Positions 1-8,377 of a stretch of 51,168 bases of DNA are shown piece after piece. The position numbers and the translations under genes were made by a program. The notes below the pieces were generated by a model. It searched no databases. It saw only the letters and a program-made list of their open reading frames with translations, and had not been told where the DNA came from. Origin of the DNA: a virus. Location: IMG/VR virus record IMGVR_UViG_3300036760_000389, positions 1 to 51,168 of that record; one strand, given 5' to 3'. Each line of letters starts with the position of its first letter. Within the stretch, counting starts at the first letter, position 1.

Positions 1-3
1 GGA

Positions 4-129
4 TGTATAGTGCTATATATTATAATACAGCCCCGTCGAAAATATGGCGGCAAAACACATGTCTAAGTTTGTACAAAGTTGTATGCCTATCTACAACTTT
101 ATTATTAATAATGACTACTCTTGTATGCT
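4..129. repeat. terminal direct repeat, left copy
   Basis: These 126 bases are identical to positions 51043-51168; including the preceding GG the match is 129 bases with one mismatch at position 3. This means a circular assembly or terminally redundant virion DNA, with a unit length of about 51.04 kb. An exact overlap close to 127 bases is also what a k-mer assembler leaves on a circular contig, so it need not be a biological terminus. Confidence 0.95.
68..100. repeat. nested inverted repeats upstream of terminase
   Basis: TTTGTACAAA (68-77) is a perfect palindrome. It overlaps a second inverted repeat, AAAGTTGTA (75-83) and TACAACTTT (92-100), 9-base arms around an 8-base loop. The pair lies between the divergent promoters at 50.93 kb (minus) and 0.16 kb (plus) once the ends are joined, so an operator or protein-binding site is plausible. 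It is AT-rich and has no clean T-run, so I do not call it a terminator. Confidence 0.5.
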
Positions 130-161
130 TATGCACAGCAAAAATAGTCGCGGGGAATAAG

Positions 162-191
162 TTGACTTCGAGGCGCGACTTGTGTTACACT
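162..191 (+). promoter_or_regulatory. sigma-70-like promoter for head genes
   Basis: TTGACT (162-167), an 18-base spacer and TACACT (186-191) preceded by TG at 183-184 form an extended -10 promoter. The predicted start is near 198, on the second ATG of the terminase small subunit, so the message may be leaderless. Its -10 region (TGTTACACT) resembles the other promoters called here at 42.75, 50.03 and 50.93 kb. Confidence 0.55.
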
Positions 192-833
192 ATGAGTATG
201 GGAAAAACTGCGACTCAAGAAGGTTGCTCTGCCTCGGTGGAGCGGTATGGGATTAAATCTGTTCGGCCTTACCATAAAGAGTTAGCGCGGCGCGTAGTGC
301 TTGGTGCCTCGTCTAATTCATTGTGTAAAGAATTTCATATCTCTCAGTGCTACCTATCCATCATTATCAACTCCCCGCTGTTCAAACTTGAAGTTGATAG
401 GTTGCAGACAATGCGTGATCAGGGTGTGGCGGATGTGACTAAGACATTACAGGAATTATCCCCTCTTGCCCTTGACGTTCTTGAACGCACGATGTACTCC
501 ACTACCAGTGAGAAGAATAAGATTAAGATAGCTGAAAGCATCCTTGACCGTGCAGGGTATGGTACAATCCAGAAGGGTATCCTCGACGTAACTGCCCGAA
601 GTGAGAAAGGTTATAGTGACTTAACCCTTGAAGAAAAACGTCGCCTTGCCACTGAACGCATTGAGCGGATGAAGAATGAAGCCGATACCAAAGCGGAAGC
701 ACTTAAATCGGCGGAATCTATCTCTGTCGAATTTGAAGCCCTTCCCACATTCACTAATATTGATAGTGATGAGTGTTCACCTGTTGAACGTACTGTGGAA
801 GAACTCTCGCGTAAATTTGTGGGGTGTGATTAA
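192..833 (+). CDS. terS: terminase small subunit-like protein
   Basis: The predicted product is 213 residues. It would bind phage DNA and load the large subunit for packaging. Evidence is its place directly before terL, an N-terminal helix-turn-helix-like stretch (about residues 25-60, with ARRVVLGASSNSLCKEF), and a charged helical middle and C-terminus. The frame is open from position 3, but 192 is the first sensible ATG and 198 an alternative lying at the predicted transcription start. No good Shine-Dalgarno precedes either. A later GTG at 237, 11 bases after AAGAAGG, is a weaker option. The family is sequence-diverse, so the call rests on position and helical content. Confidence 0.65.
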   Translation: MSMGKTATQEGCSASVERYGIKSVRPYHKELARRVVLGASSNSLCKEFHISQCYLSIIINSPLFKLEVDRLQTMRDQGVADVTKTLQELSPLALDVLERTMYSTTSEKNKIKIAESILDRAGYGTIQKGILDVTARSEKGYSDLTLEEKRRLATERIERMKNEADTKAEALKSAESISVEFEALPTFTNIDSDECSPVERTVEELSRKFVGCD

Positions 834-834
834 A

Positions 835-912
835 ATGGTAACTGTTGAAGAAGTTGATGAAAATTGGATTCAACAAAGGTATTGTAAGGGAGAAATAAAT
901 GAATCCCTATAA
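835..912 (+). CDS. possible 25-residue peptide between terminase genes
   Basis: An ATG one base after the terS stop opens a 25-codon acidic reading frame (MVTVEEVDENWIQQ...) that ends inside terL, overlapping it by 14 bases. The only upstream purine run is GGGG at 819-822. It could be a coupling peptide or chance. I recognise no family. Confidence 0.3.
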   Translation: MVTVEEVDENWIQQRYCKGEINESL

Positions 913-2440
913 CACCGTAATTGATAGTGCAAGCGAATCCGACCTCCTTGAAATCCTCGAAATGACCGAGACTTGGGCTGCGAAGGATGAATCTAAATTC
1001 AGCGTCTACGCCCCTGCACCTATTTTAAAGTATGCTCACGCTTCTCCTGCAAAGACTCGTGTCATCCTTGGCGGTAATAGATCGTCTAAGACATATGGCA
1101 CTGTGATGGAAGCTTGTGCCCAATTCCTTGGCAAAGCCCCTAAATCCATCGCCGCGTCGATGCCAACGCACCGCCTCGATCCCAGTCGTCGCACCCGTTT
1201 ATGCACCGTTGATTATCCCAACAACTTCTCTAAAGTGATATGGCCCTACATCCAGCAATTCATCCCTTCAGATAGCATCGTTGATGTAGTGAAAGATTCA
1301 GGCAGGGTGCGTGCTGTTACTAACACAAAAGGCGGTTTCATTGAATTCATGATGTATGAGAGTGAAGTCTCAAAGTTCCAAGGTGCCTCGCGCCATTGTG
1401 TTATTTACGATGAGCAACCCCCACAAGAAATTCGGGATGAGAATCTCATGCGCCTCGTCGATACCAACGGTGAGGAAGTCTTCGCTCTCACCCCTATTCA
1501 AGAAGCTAATTATGGCCAAACTGCGCCTTGGATCAATGATGAGTTGTACAGCAAAGCAAGTCGCATCGTTGAGAAGGTTGGTGATGAAATCACCGAGACC
1601 CACAACCCTGAAGGTGATCCCGAAATTGAGGTGTTCTTCGCCAACATCTTCGACAACCCTGCTATTGATGCAAGTGCCGCTGAGCGTCTCCTTAGTAGGT
1701 TTACTGATGAAGAACGCGAAGTTCGTACCACCGGACACCTTTTATTCCTCAGCGGCCTCGTCTACAAAGAATATAACGAGCGCATTCATCTCATAGATTC
1801 CTTCGACGATTGGTGGAAGGGGGATAATAAGAACGATTACACTCTCTACATTGCTATAGACCCCCATCCTCGTACTCCTCATAATATACTGTTCCTCTGT
1901 GTAAGGCGCGATGGTCTTTTATTCTTAGTTGATGAAATCTTCTCTTCCGCTGATAGTGCTATCGATCTTGTCAATATGATTCAGGAACACCAGCGCGGTA
2001 AGGTAGCTAACCTCATCATCATCGACCCTCTTGCATATACCCGTGACCCTTCCAACGGTTCTTGTTTCGCCTTTGATCTTGCCGAGGCAGGTTTATACCC
2101 TATTCCTTTAGTTGCCTCAAAAGATAAAGCGCGTGGCATCCTTCGCGTCCGCGAAACTCTCAAGGATACCAGTGGTAATACTCGCATCTTTATCAACCGC
2201 AACTGTAAAAACTTTCGCTACGAAATCACCCACTATGTTTGGGATTCATATAAGAAGAGCACCGCTGCGTCGAAGGGTATGAAGCAAAAACCTGTAGACA
2301 AAAGTGACCATGCAATGGAAAATCTTTACAGATTACTTCTTCTCGACCCTCAGCACACTGAGATGCAGATGCACAACATTGCAGATAGTGTAAGACGCCA
2401 GCGTCTTCAAGTTGGGCGCAGCCAGAGCACAGGATACTAA
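899..2440 (+). CDS. terL: terminase large subunit
   Basis: The 513-residue packaging motor has an N-terminal ATPase and C-terminal nuclease. Walker A is GGNRSSKT at residues 58-65; Walker B is VIYDE with D171 and E172. RNase H-like nuclease acidic residues appear at IAIDP (D321), IIIDP (D376) and KSDHAMENL (D470). Length is normal for the family. The start is preceded by AGGGAGAAATAA. The protein acts at the portal vertex of the procapsid, translocating and cutting concatemeric DNA. Its group (headful or cohesive-end) could help decide whether the terminal repeat is physical. Confidence 0.93.
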   Translation: MNPYNTVIDSASESDLLEILEMTETWAAKDESKFSVYAPAPILKYAHASPAKTRVILGGNRSSKTYGTVMEACAQFLGKAPKSIAASMPTHRLDPSRRTRLCTVDYPNNFSKVIWPYIQQFIPSDSIVDVVKDSGRVRAVTNTKGGFIEFMMYESEVSKFQGASRHCVIYDEQPPQEIRDENLMRLVDTNGEEVFALTPIQEANYGQTAPWINDELYSKASRIVEKVGDEITETHNPEGDPEIEVFFANIFDNPAIDASAAERLLSRFTDEEREVRTTGHLLFLSGLVYKEYNERIHLIDSFDDWWKGDNKNDYTLYIAIDPHPRTPHNILFLCVRRDGLLFLVDEIFSSADSAIDLVNMIQEHQRGKVANLIIIDPLAYTRDPSNGSCFAFDLAEAGLYPIPLVASKDKARGILRVRETLKDTSGNTRIFINRNCKNFRYEITHYVWDSYKKSTAASKGMKQKPVDKSDHAMENLYRLLLLDPQHTEMQMHNIADSVRRQRLQVGRSQSTGY

Positions 2441-2441
2441 C

Positions 2442-2576
2442 ATGACTATAATCACAATGTATATCAGCGAAGAGCACCTTAACGATTACATTGAACAAGG
2501 ATGGTCGTGTTGCTTCTTCAAGTTTTATAACCTTGATACTATGTCGTTTATAGCAAGTAGGGAAACAGGATACTAA
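2442..2576 (+). CDS. small hypothetical protein, 44 aa
   Basis: The ATG follows AGGATACTAAC two bases after terL, and the stop overlaps the next start as TAATG, so it sits in a translationally coupled chain. The product (MTIITMYISEEHLNDYIEQG...) contains adjacent cysteines (WSCCFF) and no membrane segment. I recognise no function. Confidence 0.6.
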   Translation: MTIITMYISEEHLNDYIEQGWSCCFFKFYNLDTMSFIASRETGY

Positions 2577-2773
2577 TGCGCTATATAAAAGCACATGATG
2601 GTGATGTAATTCAACCAATAATGAAAGGTTACAAAATGCGTTGCTGTGATTGTGACCTTGTCCATCGCATAGACTTTAAAGTTGTAAAGCACGGAAGAGG
2701 ACATAAAGTTTTATTCGAGATTTGGAGAGACGTAAGAGCAACAGCAGCATGTAGACGCAAGAAGGGGAAATAA
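2576..2773 (+). CDS. small Cys-containing phage protein
   Basis: This 65-residue basic protein has the CCDC motif (residues 23-26) followed by LVHRIDF and a C-terminus ending RATAACRRKKGK. That combination recurs in small proteins between terL and portal or in early regions of many phages, with unknown function; metal or nucleic-acid binding would fit the Cys and Arg content. It is joined by TAATG overlaps to both neighbours and has AGGGAAACAGGA upstream. Confidence 0.8.
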   Translation: MRYIKAHDGDVIQPIMKGYKMRCCDCDLVHRIDFKVVKHGRGHKVLFEIWRDVRATAACRRKKGK

Positions 2774-4827
2774 TGTCAACACCTGAAGAATTACAGGCCC
2801 AAGAACAACAGACCACTGCTGAAATGGAGCATCTCTACACCGCTATCCAAGTCGCTAAGAATGAAGTAGTAAATGTTGCTGCTCTCATTGAGAACGTTAC
2901 CGTTCCAGCATTCAAAGACATCTACAACGAACAACATCTCATGACTGGTCCTGAAGTCCTCACGCAAATGGGTTCCATTGTCATCGAAGACCTTGTGAAC
3001 GACCTCGCCTCGCGCCAAACATGGGAAGATAATGTCGCTCAAATTATAAAGTTATTCAGTAACTTCATGGATACCAAGACATACCCTTGGAAGAACTGTT
3101 CCAATGTATGCCTTCCTGTCCTGACGATTGCTGCAATTCAGTTTCACGCTCGCGCTTATGAAAGCATCATCCCCGCTCGTGAAGTCGTCCATACAATCGC
3201 CGTCGGAGATGAAGATGTTGAGAAAGCCGAACGTGTCCAAAAGTACATGAACTACCAGTTGTTATACAAAATGACTGAGTTCTGTGAGAGTATGGATAAG
3301 ACACTCTTACAACTTGCACTAATTGGAAGTGTGTTTAGAAAGACCTATTACTCTTTCACGTTAGGCCGATGTGTAAGTGAATATGTCAGCGCTAAAGATC
3401 TCGTTGTGCCATACTATTGCCAAGACTTCGACACCGCGCCTCGTAAGACACATCTTATCCCATTGACTGTTAATGATATAAGGAAGAGAGTTGCTAAAGG
3501 TATATTCCTCGCCAAGGCTTGGGATTATAAAGCCGGCACACTAAGCGATGTTACATCAAGTAGCATCAAAGATGCTAAAGACAGCATCCAAGGTACTCAA
3601 GAAGGATTTGATACAATAGGAACTCCAAGAGTATTCGCTGAGCAGCATCGCAATTGGGACCTTAATGGTGATGGAATCGCTGAACCTTACGTTATTACTG
3701 TCGATGTTGAACGTCGTGAAGTTGTACGCATCACGAAGCGTTCCTTCAACGATGCAAATGGGAAAGAGCAGTCGATTGAGTACTTCACACATTATTATTT
3801 CCTCCCTAATCCTGAAGGTATCTATGGCCTTGGCTTCGGTACATTACTCAGGGGCTTAAACGAAGCAATGAACACCATCCTAAACGAAGTCGTTGATGCA
3901 GGTAGCCTCGCTAACCTCGTAGGTGGATTCATCGCTAAGCGTTCTGGTCTGAGTAAAGGCGACCTCGTGTTTGAGCAGGGTACATTTAAAGAAGTTGAAA
4001 CCTTCCTCGACGATATAAATAAGGCACTCTTTGTGTTTGACTTCAAAGGCCCAAATAACACTTTATACAGCACCCTTGGCCTTCTGTATGAATATGCAAA
4101 ACTCGTCACCTCGGTGAGTGAAACGATGACAGGGCAATTACCTTCCTCAGACACTCCTGCAAGCACGGTTTTAGCTCTTCTTGAGGAAGGCCGTAAAGTT
4201 TATAGCGCCATTCACGCCAGGATTCACAGATCATTCCACAAAGAACTGCGTAAAATATATATACTCAACAGTATCTTCTTCGATGAAGATGAATACTTCA
4301 AGGTTTTAGGCGAGCGTAACATTCCACAGGGAGCGCAAGAAAAGATAGGCCGCAGTGATTTTGTAGGGGATACTGATGTTATCCCTGTAAGTGATCCAAA
4401 GATCATATCTCGTGCGGAAGAAGTCATGAAAGCCCAGCAAATAGTCGCTGATGTACGTCAAAATAGCCTCACCAGCGGTAACCAAATGGCAAACTATACC
4501 GCTACCTATGACTTATACAAAGCACTTGGTACACGCAACATCGACAGAATACTTCCTAAACCCGAAGCCCCTGTTGCAATGTCACCGCTTGAAGAAAATT
4601 CTTCTATGTTTCAGGAAAAAGGGGTTGAAGTCTTACCTGAAAACGATGATCTTGAGCATATCCGTATACACGAAGCGTTCAGCACAAACCCCGTGTACGC
4701 CGCAGAGATGAGTCCTAACTCCAAGAACTTATTCGACTTCCATCGCAAATCTCACATTGCGCAAATGTACCTCAAACAACAACAGAAAGGAAAGGGTGCA
4801 CCAAGTGCTAATCAAAGATTGGCTTAA
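2773..4827 (+). CDS. portal protein
   Basis: This 684-residue protein directly follows the terminase genes and precedes scaffold and capsid genes. Portals form the dodecameric ring through which DNA is packed and ejected. The size, an acidic helical N-terminus, a central mixed region (IAEPYVITVDVERREV) and a helical stretch near residues 440-490 (VTSVSETMTGQLPSSDTPAS) fit large portals of podoviruses. I infer the role from synteny and these features. The start overlaps the upstream stop (TAATG). Confidence 0.82.
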   Translation: MSTPEELQAQEQQTTAEMEHLYTAIQVAKNEVVNVAALIENVTVPAFKDIYNEQHLMTGPEVLTQMGSIVIEDLVNDLASRQTWEDNVAQIIKLFSNFMDTKTYPWKNCSNVCLPVLTIAAIQFHARAYESIIPAREVVHTIAVGDEDVEKAERVQKYMNYQLLYKMTEFCESMDKTLLQLALIGSVFRKTYYSFTLGRCVSEYVSAKDLVVPYYCQDFDTAPRKTHLIPLTVNDIRKRVAKGIFLAKAWDYKAGTLSDVTSSSIKDAKDSIQGTQEGFDTIGTPRVFAEQHRNWDLNGDGIAEPYVITVDVERREVVRITKRSFNDANGKEQSIEYFTHYYFLPNPEGIYGLGFGTLLRGLNEAMNTILNEVVDAGSLANLVGGFIAKRSGLSKGDLVFEQGTFKEVETFLDDINKALFVFDFKGPNNTLYSTLGLLYEYAKLVTSVSETMTGQLPSSDTPASTVLALLEEGRKVYSAIHARIHRSFHKELRKIYILNSIFFDEDEYFKVLGERNIPQGAQEKIGRSDFVGDTDVIPVSDPKIISRAEEVMKAQQIVADVRQNSLTSGNQMANYTATYDLYKALGTRNIDRILPKPEAPVAMSPLEENSSMFQEKGVEVLPENDDLEHIRIHEAFSTNPVYAAEMSPNSKNLFDFHRKSHIAQMYLKQQQKGKGAPSANQRLA

Positions 4828-5002
4828 TCTCCAGAAAACAAAAGATGTCCTCGCTTACCTCCACAGTGAGAGGCAGAAACATCTTGAATCAATATTATCT
4901 TCGGCAGATACAGTATCAACAGCCGCGAGAGTGATTGGCTTTAGCCAAGCAATTAACACAATAGAAAGGATGGAAGAGAAAGATGTCCCAGATAGTAACT
5001 GA
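4805..5002 (+). CDS. small helical protein overlapping portal end
   Basis: I choose GTG 4805, eight bases after AAAGGAAAGG, giving 65 residues: an amphipathic helical protein (LAYLHSERQKHLESILSS, later INTIERMEEKD). The frame is open further upstream (ATG 4757) but only inside the portal gene. It overlaps the portal by 23 bases and the GroES-like gene by 20. A minor head-assembly helper is possible; no family is recognised. Confidence 0.65.
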   Translation: MLIKDWLNLQKTKDVLAYLHSERQKHLESILSSADTVSTAARVIGFSQAINTIERMEEKDVPDSN

Positions 5003-5369
5003 CAGACGCATTGATTATTCAAAGCCAGTATTTGGTAATGATGTTACACAGGAAGAGGTGGAGTATAAACCTGTCAACATAGCACAAATAATCAAGGACT
5101 TTCCAATAGTCCCGTATCCTGGTAGGGTTTACGTTGTGCAAGCCGAAGTTGAGAAGTCTAAAGGTTTATACATCCCAGTCTCCGCACAGAAAGAAGGCGA
5201 GATGCAGACGAACTTCGGATGGGTAATCGCTTGTGGCGATAACGTCGATTTCTGCAAACTCGGTGACAAGGTGTTCTATGGTCGTTACAGTGGCAGTTGG
5301 GTTCTCGATATGCAATATCGTGTGATGAATGAAGAAGACCTTCTCGGGAGGTATAAGTCCAATGATTAA
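4983..5369 (+). CDS. GroES-like co-chaperonin
   Basis: The 128-residue product has the GroES pattern: PYPGRVYVVQAEVE (about 44-57), a mobile-loop-like KGLYIPVSAQKEGE, then GWVIACGDNV, KLGDKVFYGRYSG and YRVMNEEDLLG. GroES-type proteins cap host GroEL and help fold capsid proteins, as T4 gp31 does. Lying between portal and scaffold, it probably helps fold the capsid protein of this phage. The N-terminal 40 residues extend beyond a usual GroES. Start is ATG 4983 after GGAAGAGAAAG. Confidence 0.8.
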   Translation: MSQIVTDRRIDYSKPVFGNDVTQEEVEYKPVNIAQIIKDFPIVPYPGRVYVVQAEVEKSKGLYIPVSAQKEGEMQTNFGWVIACGDNVDFCKLGDKVFYGRYSGSWVLDMQYRVMNEEDLLGRYKSND

Positions 5370-5496
5370 ACCTGTTGGTGGAGGTTTATATAAGGTAGTC
5401 TCCCACAGTGGTAAGAACCTATCAAAGCCTATGTCAAAGAAGGCTGCAAAGGCTCGCCTTGCTGAAGTGGAATACTTTAAACATAAGGGTAAATAG
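5362..5496 (+). CDS. small basic protein, 44 aa
   Basis: GGGAGG lies ahead of ATG 5362, which overlaps the end of the GroES-like gene by eight bases. The product starts MIKPVGGGLYKVVSHSGK and continues with a Lys/Ala helix (SKKAAKARLAEVEYF). Very similar short basic proteins of about 40-60 residues are common near head genes in phages and have no assigned role. Confidence 0.75.
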   Translation: MIKPVGGGLYKVVSHSGKNLSKPMSKKAAKARLAEVEYFKHKGK

Positions 5497-5523
5497 CCGC
5501 ATCGCGGCGCAAAGGAGATTGAA

Positions 5524-6372
5524 ATGGCAGATGAACTTGAAGTAAAAGTAGAAGAAGAAAAAGCAAATTCTGATGAAACTGGAAAGGGAAAGAAGCAGGA
5601 AGATCCTCCTGAAGGATCACCCCGCTGGAATGAGATATACTGGAAAGCAAAAGAGGGCGAACGTGCTATTGAAGAAGCAAAAGAACTTAAGCAGCTCCTC
5701 GCCACTAAAGAAGCAGGCATCGAAGAGATGCGTAAGTGGAACAAGGCAATCGTTGAATCGCTTGACAGTGTTAAAGGGGCAATCTCTGATACCACTAAAG
5801 ATGACGATATAGCTAAACTCGACGTGAAACTCTCCGAGTTGAAAGCGGCAAAGCGCGAAGCGCGAGAGAAGGCTGACTTCGACAAAGAGAGCAATATTGA
5901 TGACAAAATCGTTGATCTTAAGTTTGAGATTAAGGAGATGAAGGCAGCGCCGAAGGTTGTGGTTAAACCTACTCCTACTGCTGAAGAAGGTATTAAACCT
6001 GAAGACGAGAAAATCTACAAAAGCTGGATTCACTCTACCGAGTGGTATCGTACAGATCCTAAGATGAGAGGGGCTGCCATCAAGATGGAGAAAGAAGTAT
6101 GGCAAGACCCTGATTTCGAGTATGCCGATTTACCTGAAATCCTTGCTGAAGTTAAACTTAGAGTTGAGAAAGAGTTTGATTATAAACCAAAGCCACACGG
6201 GAATAGGCGTAGCCAAGATGGAGTTGAGGGTGCTGGCGGAAGTGGTCGTGTTACAGTTGTAAAACTCTCCACCGCCGAACAAGACCTTGCTCGCAACCTT
6301 GGCGTCAGTAACGAAGACTATGCAAAACAAAAATCATTAATAAATAGGCAAAAAGCCGCAGGAGTAAGATAA
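5524..6372 (+). CDS. head scaffolding-like protein
   Basis: This 282-residue, highly charged protein has a disordered acidic start, a long Glu/Lys/Ala coiled-coil-like region (about residues 40-145) and a basic C-terminal part (GNRRSQ near 225, then a short helix with LARNLGVSNEDY). That architecture and its place between portal and capsid genes are typical of a scaffold, which shapes the procapsid and leaves or is cleaved before packaging. AAAGGAGATTGAA precedes the start. No protease motif is visible. Confidence 0.75.
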   Translation: MADELEVKVEEEKANSDETGKGKKQEDPPEGSPRWNEIYWKAKEGERAIEEAKELKQLLATKEAGIEEMRKWNKAIVESLDSVKGAISDTTKDDDIAKLDVKLSELKAAKREAREKADFDKESNIDDKIVDLKFEIKEMKAAPKVVVKPTPTAEEGIKPEDEKIYKSWIHSTEWYRTDPKMRGAAIKMEKEVWQDPDFEYADLPEILAEVKLRVEKEFDYKPKPHGNRRSQDGVEGAGGSGRVTVVKLSTAEQDLARNLGVSNEDYAKQKSLINRQKAAGVR

Positions 6373-6758
6373 TGGAAACAGTAAAACCAAACATAGCAGA
6401 CAAAAGTACAACTCCATGGAAACCAGCACAGATTCTTGATGTGAAATCCATCCCAGGTTTTCGTTTACGGTGGGTTCGCAAAGACAATCTGGAAAAGAGC
6501 AAGACTGAAGGTTGGATTCCAATAGAGGCAAAGGATTACCTTGTACGCACTATCATCGACGGCACACCACTTGGTACATACGTAACCAAGCGCAATCTTA
6601 TCTTATGCAAAATGCCAGAGGCGATGGCAAAGGGCCGTGATGCATACTACGCTGCAAAATCAAAGGAAGCACTTGCAGAAACAAAGCGTAAATTTGTAGA
6701 TGAGGCTGGGGGCAAGGGATTGACCTACAGCGAATTTGAAGACGAAAGTAAGACTTAA
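6372..6758 (+). CDS. conserved head-module protein, 128 aa
   Basis: The start overlaps the scaffold stop (TAATG). The product has the phrase GFRLRWVRKDNLEKSKTEGW (about 30-49) and a helical Lys/Ala-rich C-terminus (YYAAKSKEALAETKRKFV). Proteins with a RWVRKD...EGW core sit next to scaffold or capsid genes in other phages; their function is not established. A capsid-assembly accessory is the likeliest role, by position only. Confidence 0.7.
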   Translation: METVKPNIADKSTTPWKPAQILDVKSIPGFRLRWVRKDNLEKSKTEGWIPIEAKDYLVRTIIDGTPLGTYVTKRNLILCKMPEAMAKGRDAYYAAKSKEALAETKRKFVDEAGGKGLTYSEFEDESKT

Positions 6759-6775
6759 GGAGGTTAAAAAGGAAA

Positions 6776-7294
6776 ATGGCAAATAAAGATTTCCCAAGCG
6801 GTTTTGAACCTATCGATCATCTCACCGGTGGTCAGATTAGATCACACACCTATACAGTTACCACAGGCCAAACTATATATAAAAATGACCCTGTGATGTT
6901 GGTTGCTGCTGGCACAGTACAAGTAATAGCCGCGACTGATGATGTAAAGTGTATAGGTGTTGCGGCTGACTATGTAAACGATAGTGCCAGTGTTGGTGGC
7001 AAAACAATTCAGGTCTTCGACGACCCAAATATCATATGGGCTGTCCAGTCCACTACAGGTCAAACACCTGGCCTTACCGAAGTTGGTGCGTCAGCCGACA
7101 TGATCACCTACGCCGCTGGAAGCAGCACAACTTATCTTTCCATTATGGAACTCGCTGCTGCTTCGGCTCAAACAGCAATGTTTTTAGTGCTTGGCAAAGT
7201 CGATTCCCCCGATAACGCTTGGGGCGAACATTGCAAACTAAAAGTAATCTTCAACGAGCACCGTTATAAGGGTGCTGGCGCAGTTGGAATATAA
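6776..7294 (+). CDS. capsid decoration-type structural protein
   Basis: The 172-residue beta-rich, Thr/Val/Ala-rich protein (VTTGQTIYKNDPVMLVAAG, later IGVAADYVNDSASVGGKT) has the composition of capsid-stabilising or DUF2190-like proteins. It lies just upstream of the capsid gene with AAGGAGG at its ribosome-binding site. The surface decoration role is inference. It ends GAGAVGI 14 bases before the capsid start. Confidence 0.7.
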   Translation: MANKDFPSGFEPIDHLTGGQIRSHTYTVTTGQTIYKNDPVMLVAAGTVQVIAATDDVKCIGVAADYVNDSASVGGKTIQVFDDPNIIWAVQSTTGQTPGLTEVGASADMITYAAGSSTTYLSIMELAAASAQTAMFLVLGKVDSPDNAWGEHCKLKVIFNEHRYKGAGAVGI

Positions 7295-7308
7295 GGGAGG
7301 TAATGTAA

Positions 7309-8202
7309 ATGCCAATATATACTAAAGACATGCCAGAGCTCCTTGAACCTGGACTTCGTACAATATGGGGGACAGAGGACAGAGCTTGGGCTGAAGAATT
7401 CAGCAAAGTTTTTGATGTGCAAAGTACAAGTAAAGCAACCGAAACTGACTTCGGTCTCAGCGGCTTCGGCCTCGCGGTGGCAATGGGTGAAGCTGACCCC
7501 ATCACTTACGATACAGTATATCGTACTTACAAACAAACTTACACCGCCATCCTGTATGGGTTGGGTTTCATCATCACTCGTATAATGTACGAAGACGACC
7601 AGTACCGCCAGATGAATCAACGCCCAAAATCGTTAGCACGGAGTATGAACGAGACTGTTGAAATCTATGCTTTCGATATTCTCAACGGCTGCTTCGCCAC
7701 CACCAAAAGTGCTGATGGCTCTTACATTTGTTCCACTACCCATCCGTACAAAGGTGGAACTTGGAGCAACAGGCTTGACCCCTCCGCCGATCTCGACATA
7801 ACTTCATACGAGCAAGCCTTAATTGGCATCGGAGAGTTTATTAATGACAGAGGCTTAAAGTACAGAGCAATGGCTCGCAAGCTTATCGCCAGCCCCGCGA
7901 ACGCATTTATGGCCGATCAGATTCTGAAATCTGCCCAACTCCCCGGTGGTGCTAACAACGACATCAACCCTGCACAGGGAACGATGCCTGAAGGTGTATT
8001 TGTAGGCCACTTCCTCACTGACCCTGATGCTTGGTGGATTAAGACCGACGCCCCTAACTGCCTTAACTTCTTCTGGAGAAGGCAGAAGGAATTTGCTAAC
8101 GACAGCGACTTCCAGACCGACAACGCACAGTATAAATCGACGATGAGACTTGTTGCTGGTTGTACTGACCCTCGCGGCATTTACGGAAGTAGCGGCGGAT
8201 AA
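7309..8202 (+). CDS. major capsid protein
   Basis: The 297-residue protein is the best candidate for the HK97-fold shell subunit: position after scaffold, typical length, aromatic and proline-rich C-terminal domain (TDPDAWWIKTDAP near 240) and an N-terminal region with alternating helical segments (SLARSMNETVEIYAFDILNG). No N-terminal prodomain is evident, fitting a separate scaffold. GGGAGG lies ahead of ATG 7309. Codon use is richer in C-ending codons than most of the genome, in line with high expression. Confidence 0.85.
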   Translation: MPIYTKDMPELLEPGLRTIWGTEDRAWAEEFSKVFDVQSTSKATETDFGLSGFGLAVAMGEADPITYDTVYRTYKQTYTAILYGLGFIITRIMYEDDQYRQMNQRPKSLARSMNETVEIYAFDILNGCFATTKSADGSYICSTTHPYKGGTWSNRLDPSADLDITSYEQALIGIGEFINDRGLKYRAMARKLIASPANAFMADQILKSAQLPGGANNDINPAQGTMPEGVFVGHFLTDPDAWWIKTDAPNCLNFFWRRQKEFANDSDFQTDNAQYKSTMRLVAGCTDPRGIYGSSGG

Positions 8203-8363
8203 TGGGTTTAACGCGTGATATAGGCAACCCTCTGCGAACGAGGCGACCTATGATTGGGGGAAAGGCACTTGCTTGCGTAAGGCAGCAAGTGTCACCCTCC
8301 CCCCAAACTAAACGTAAACATAGCATCAAAAATCCTCTGTCTGCAAAGCAGATGGGGAAGTAA
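8202..8363 (+). CDS. possible 53-residue basic protein after capsid gene
   Basis: ATG 8202 overlaps the capsid stop (TAATG) and opens 53 codons (MGLTRDIGNPLRTRRP...), strongly basic. The strong hairpin at 8254-8306 lies inside the frame, so the sequence may be constrained as RNA rather than protein. The first residues MGLTR resemble the start MGVTR of the next gene, which could reflect a duplicated start region. Confidence 0.4.
   Translation: MGLTRDIGNPLRTRRPMIGGKALACVRQQVSPSPQTKRKHSIKNPLSAKQMGK
8254..8306 (+). promoter_or_regulatory. strong stem-loop downstream of capsid gene
   Basis: Outer arms TTGGGGG (8254-8260) and CCCCCAA (8300-8306) enclose inner arms CACTTGCT (8266-8273) and AGCAAGTG (8284-8291), with a 10-base loop. 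No T-run follows, so it is not a simple intrinsic terminator. An RNA-processing or message-stabilising element that shields the abundant capsid message from 3' exonucleases is plausible. Confidence 0.55.
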
Positions 8364-8377
8364 CCCTGGAGGATAAT

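Noticed and set aside
3-191. N-terminal extension of the terminase small subunit frame from position 3
   Set aside because: It runs through the terminal repeat, palindromes and the promoter; hydrophobic translation looks non-native and there is no start signal.
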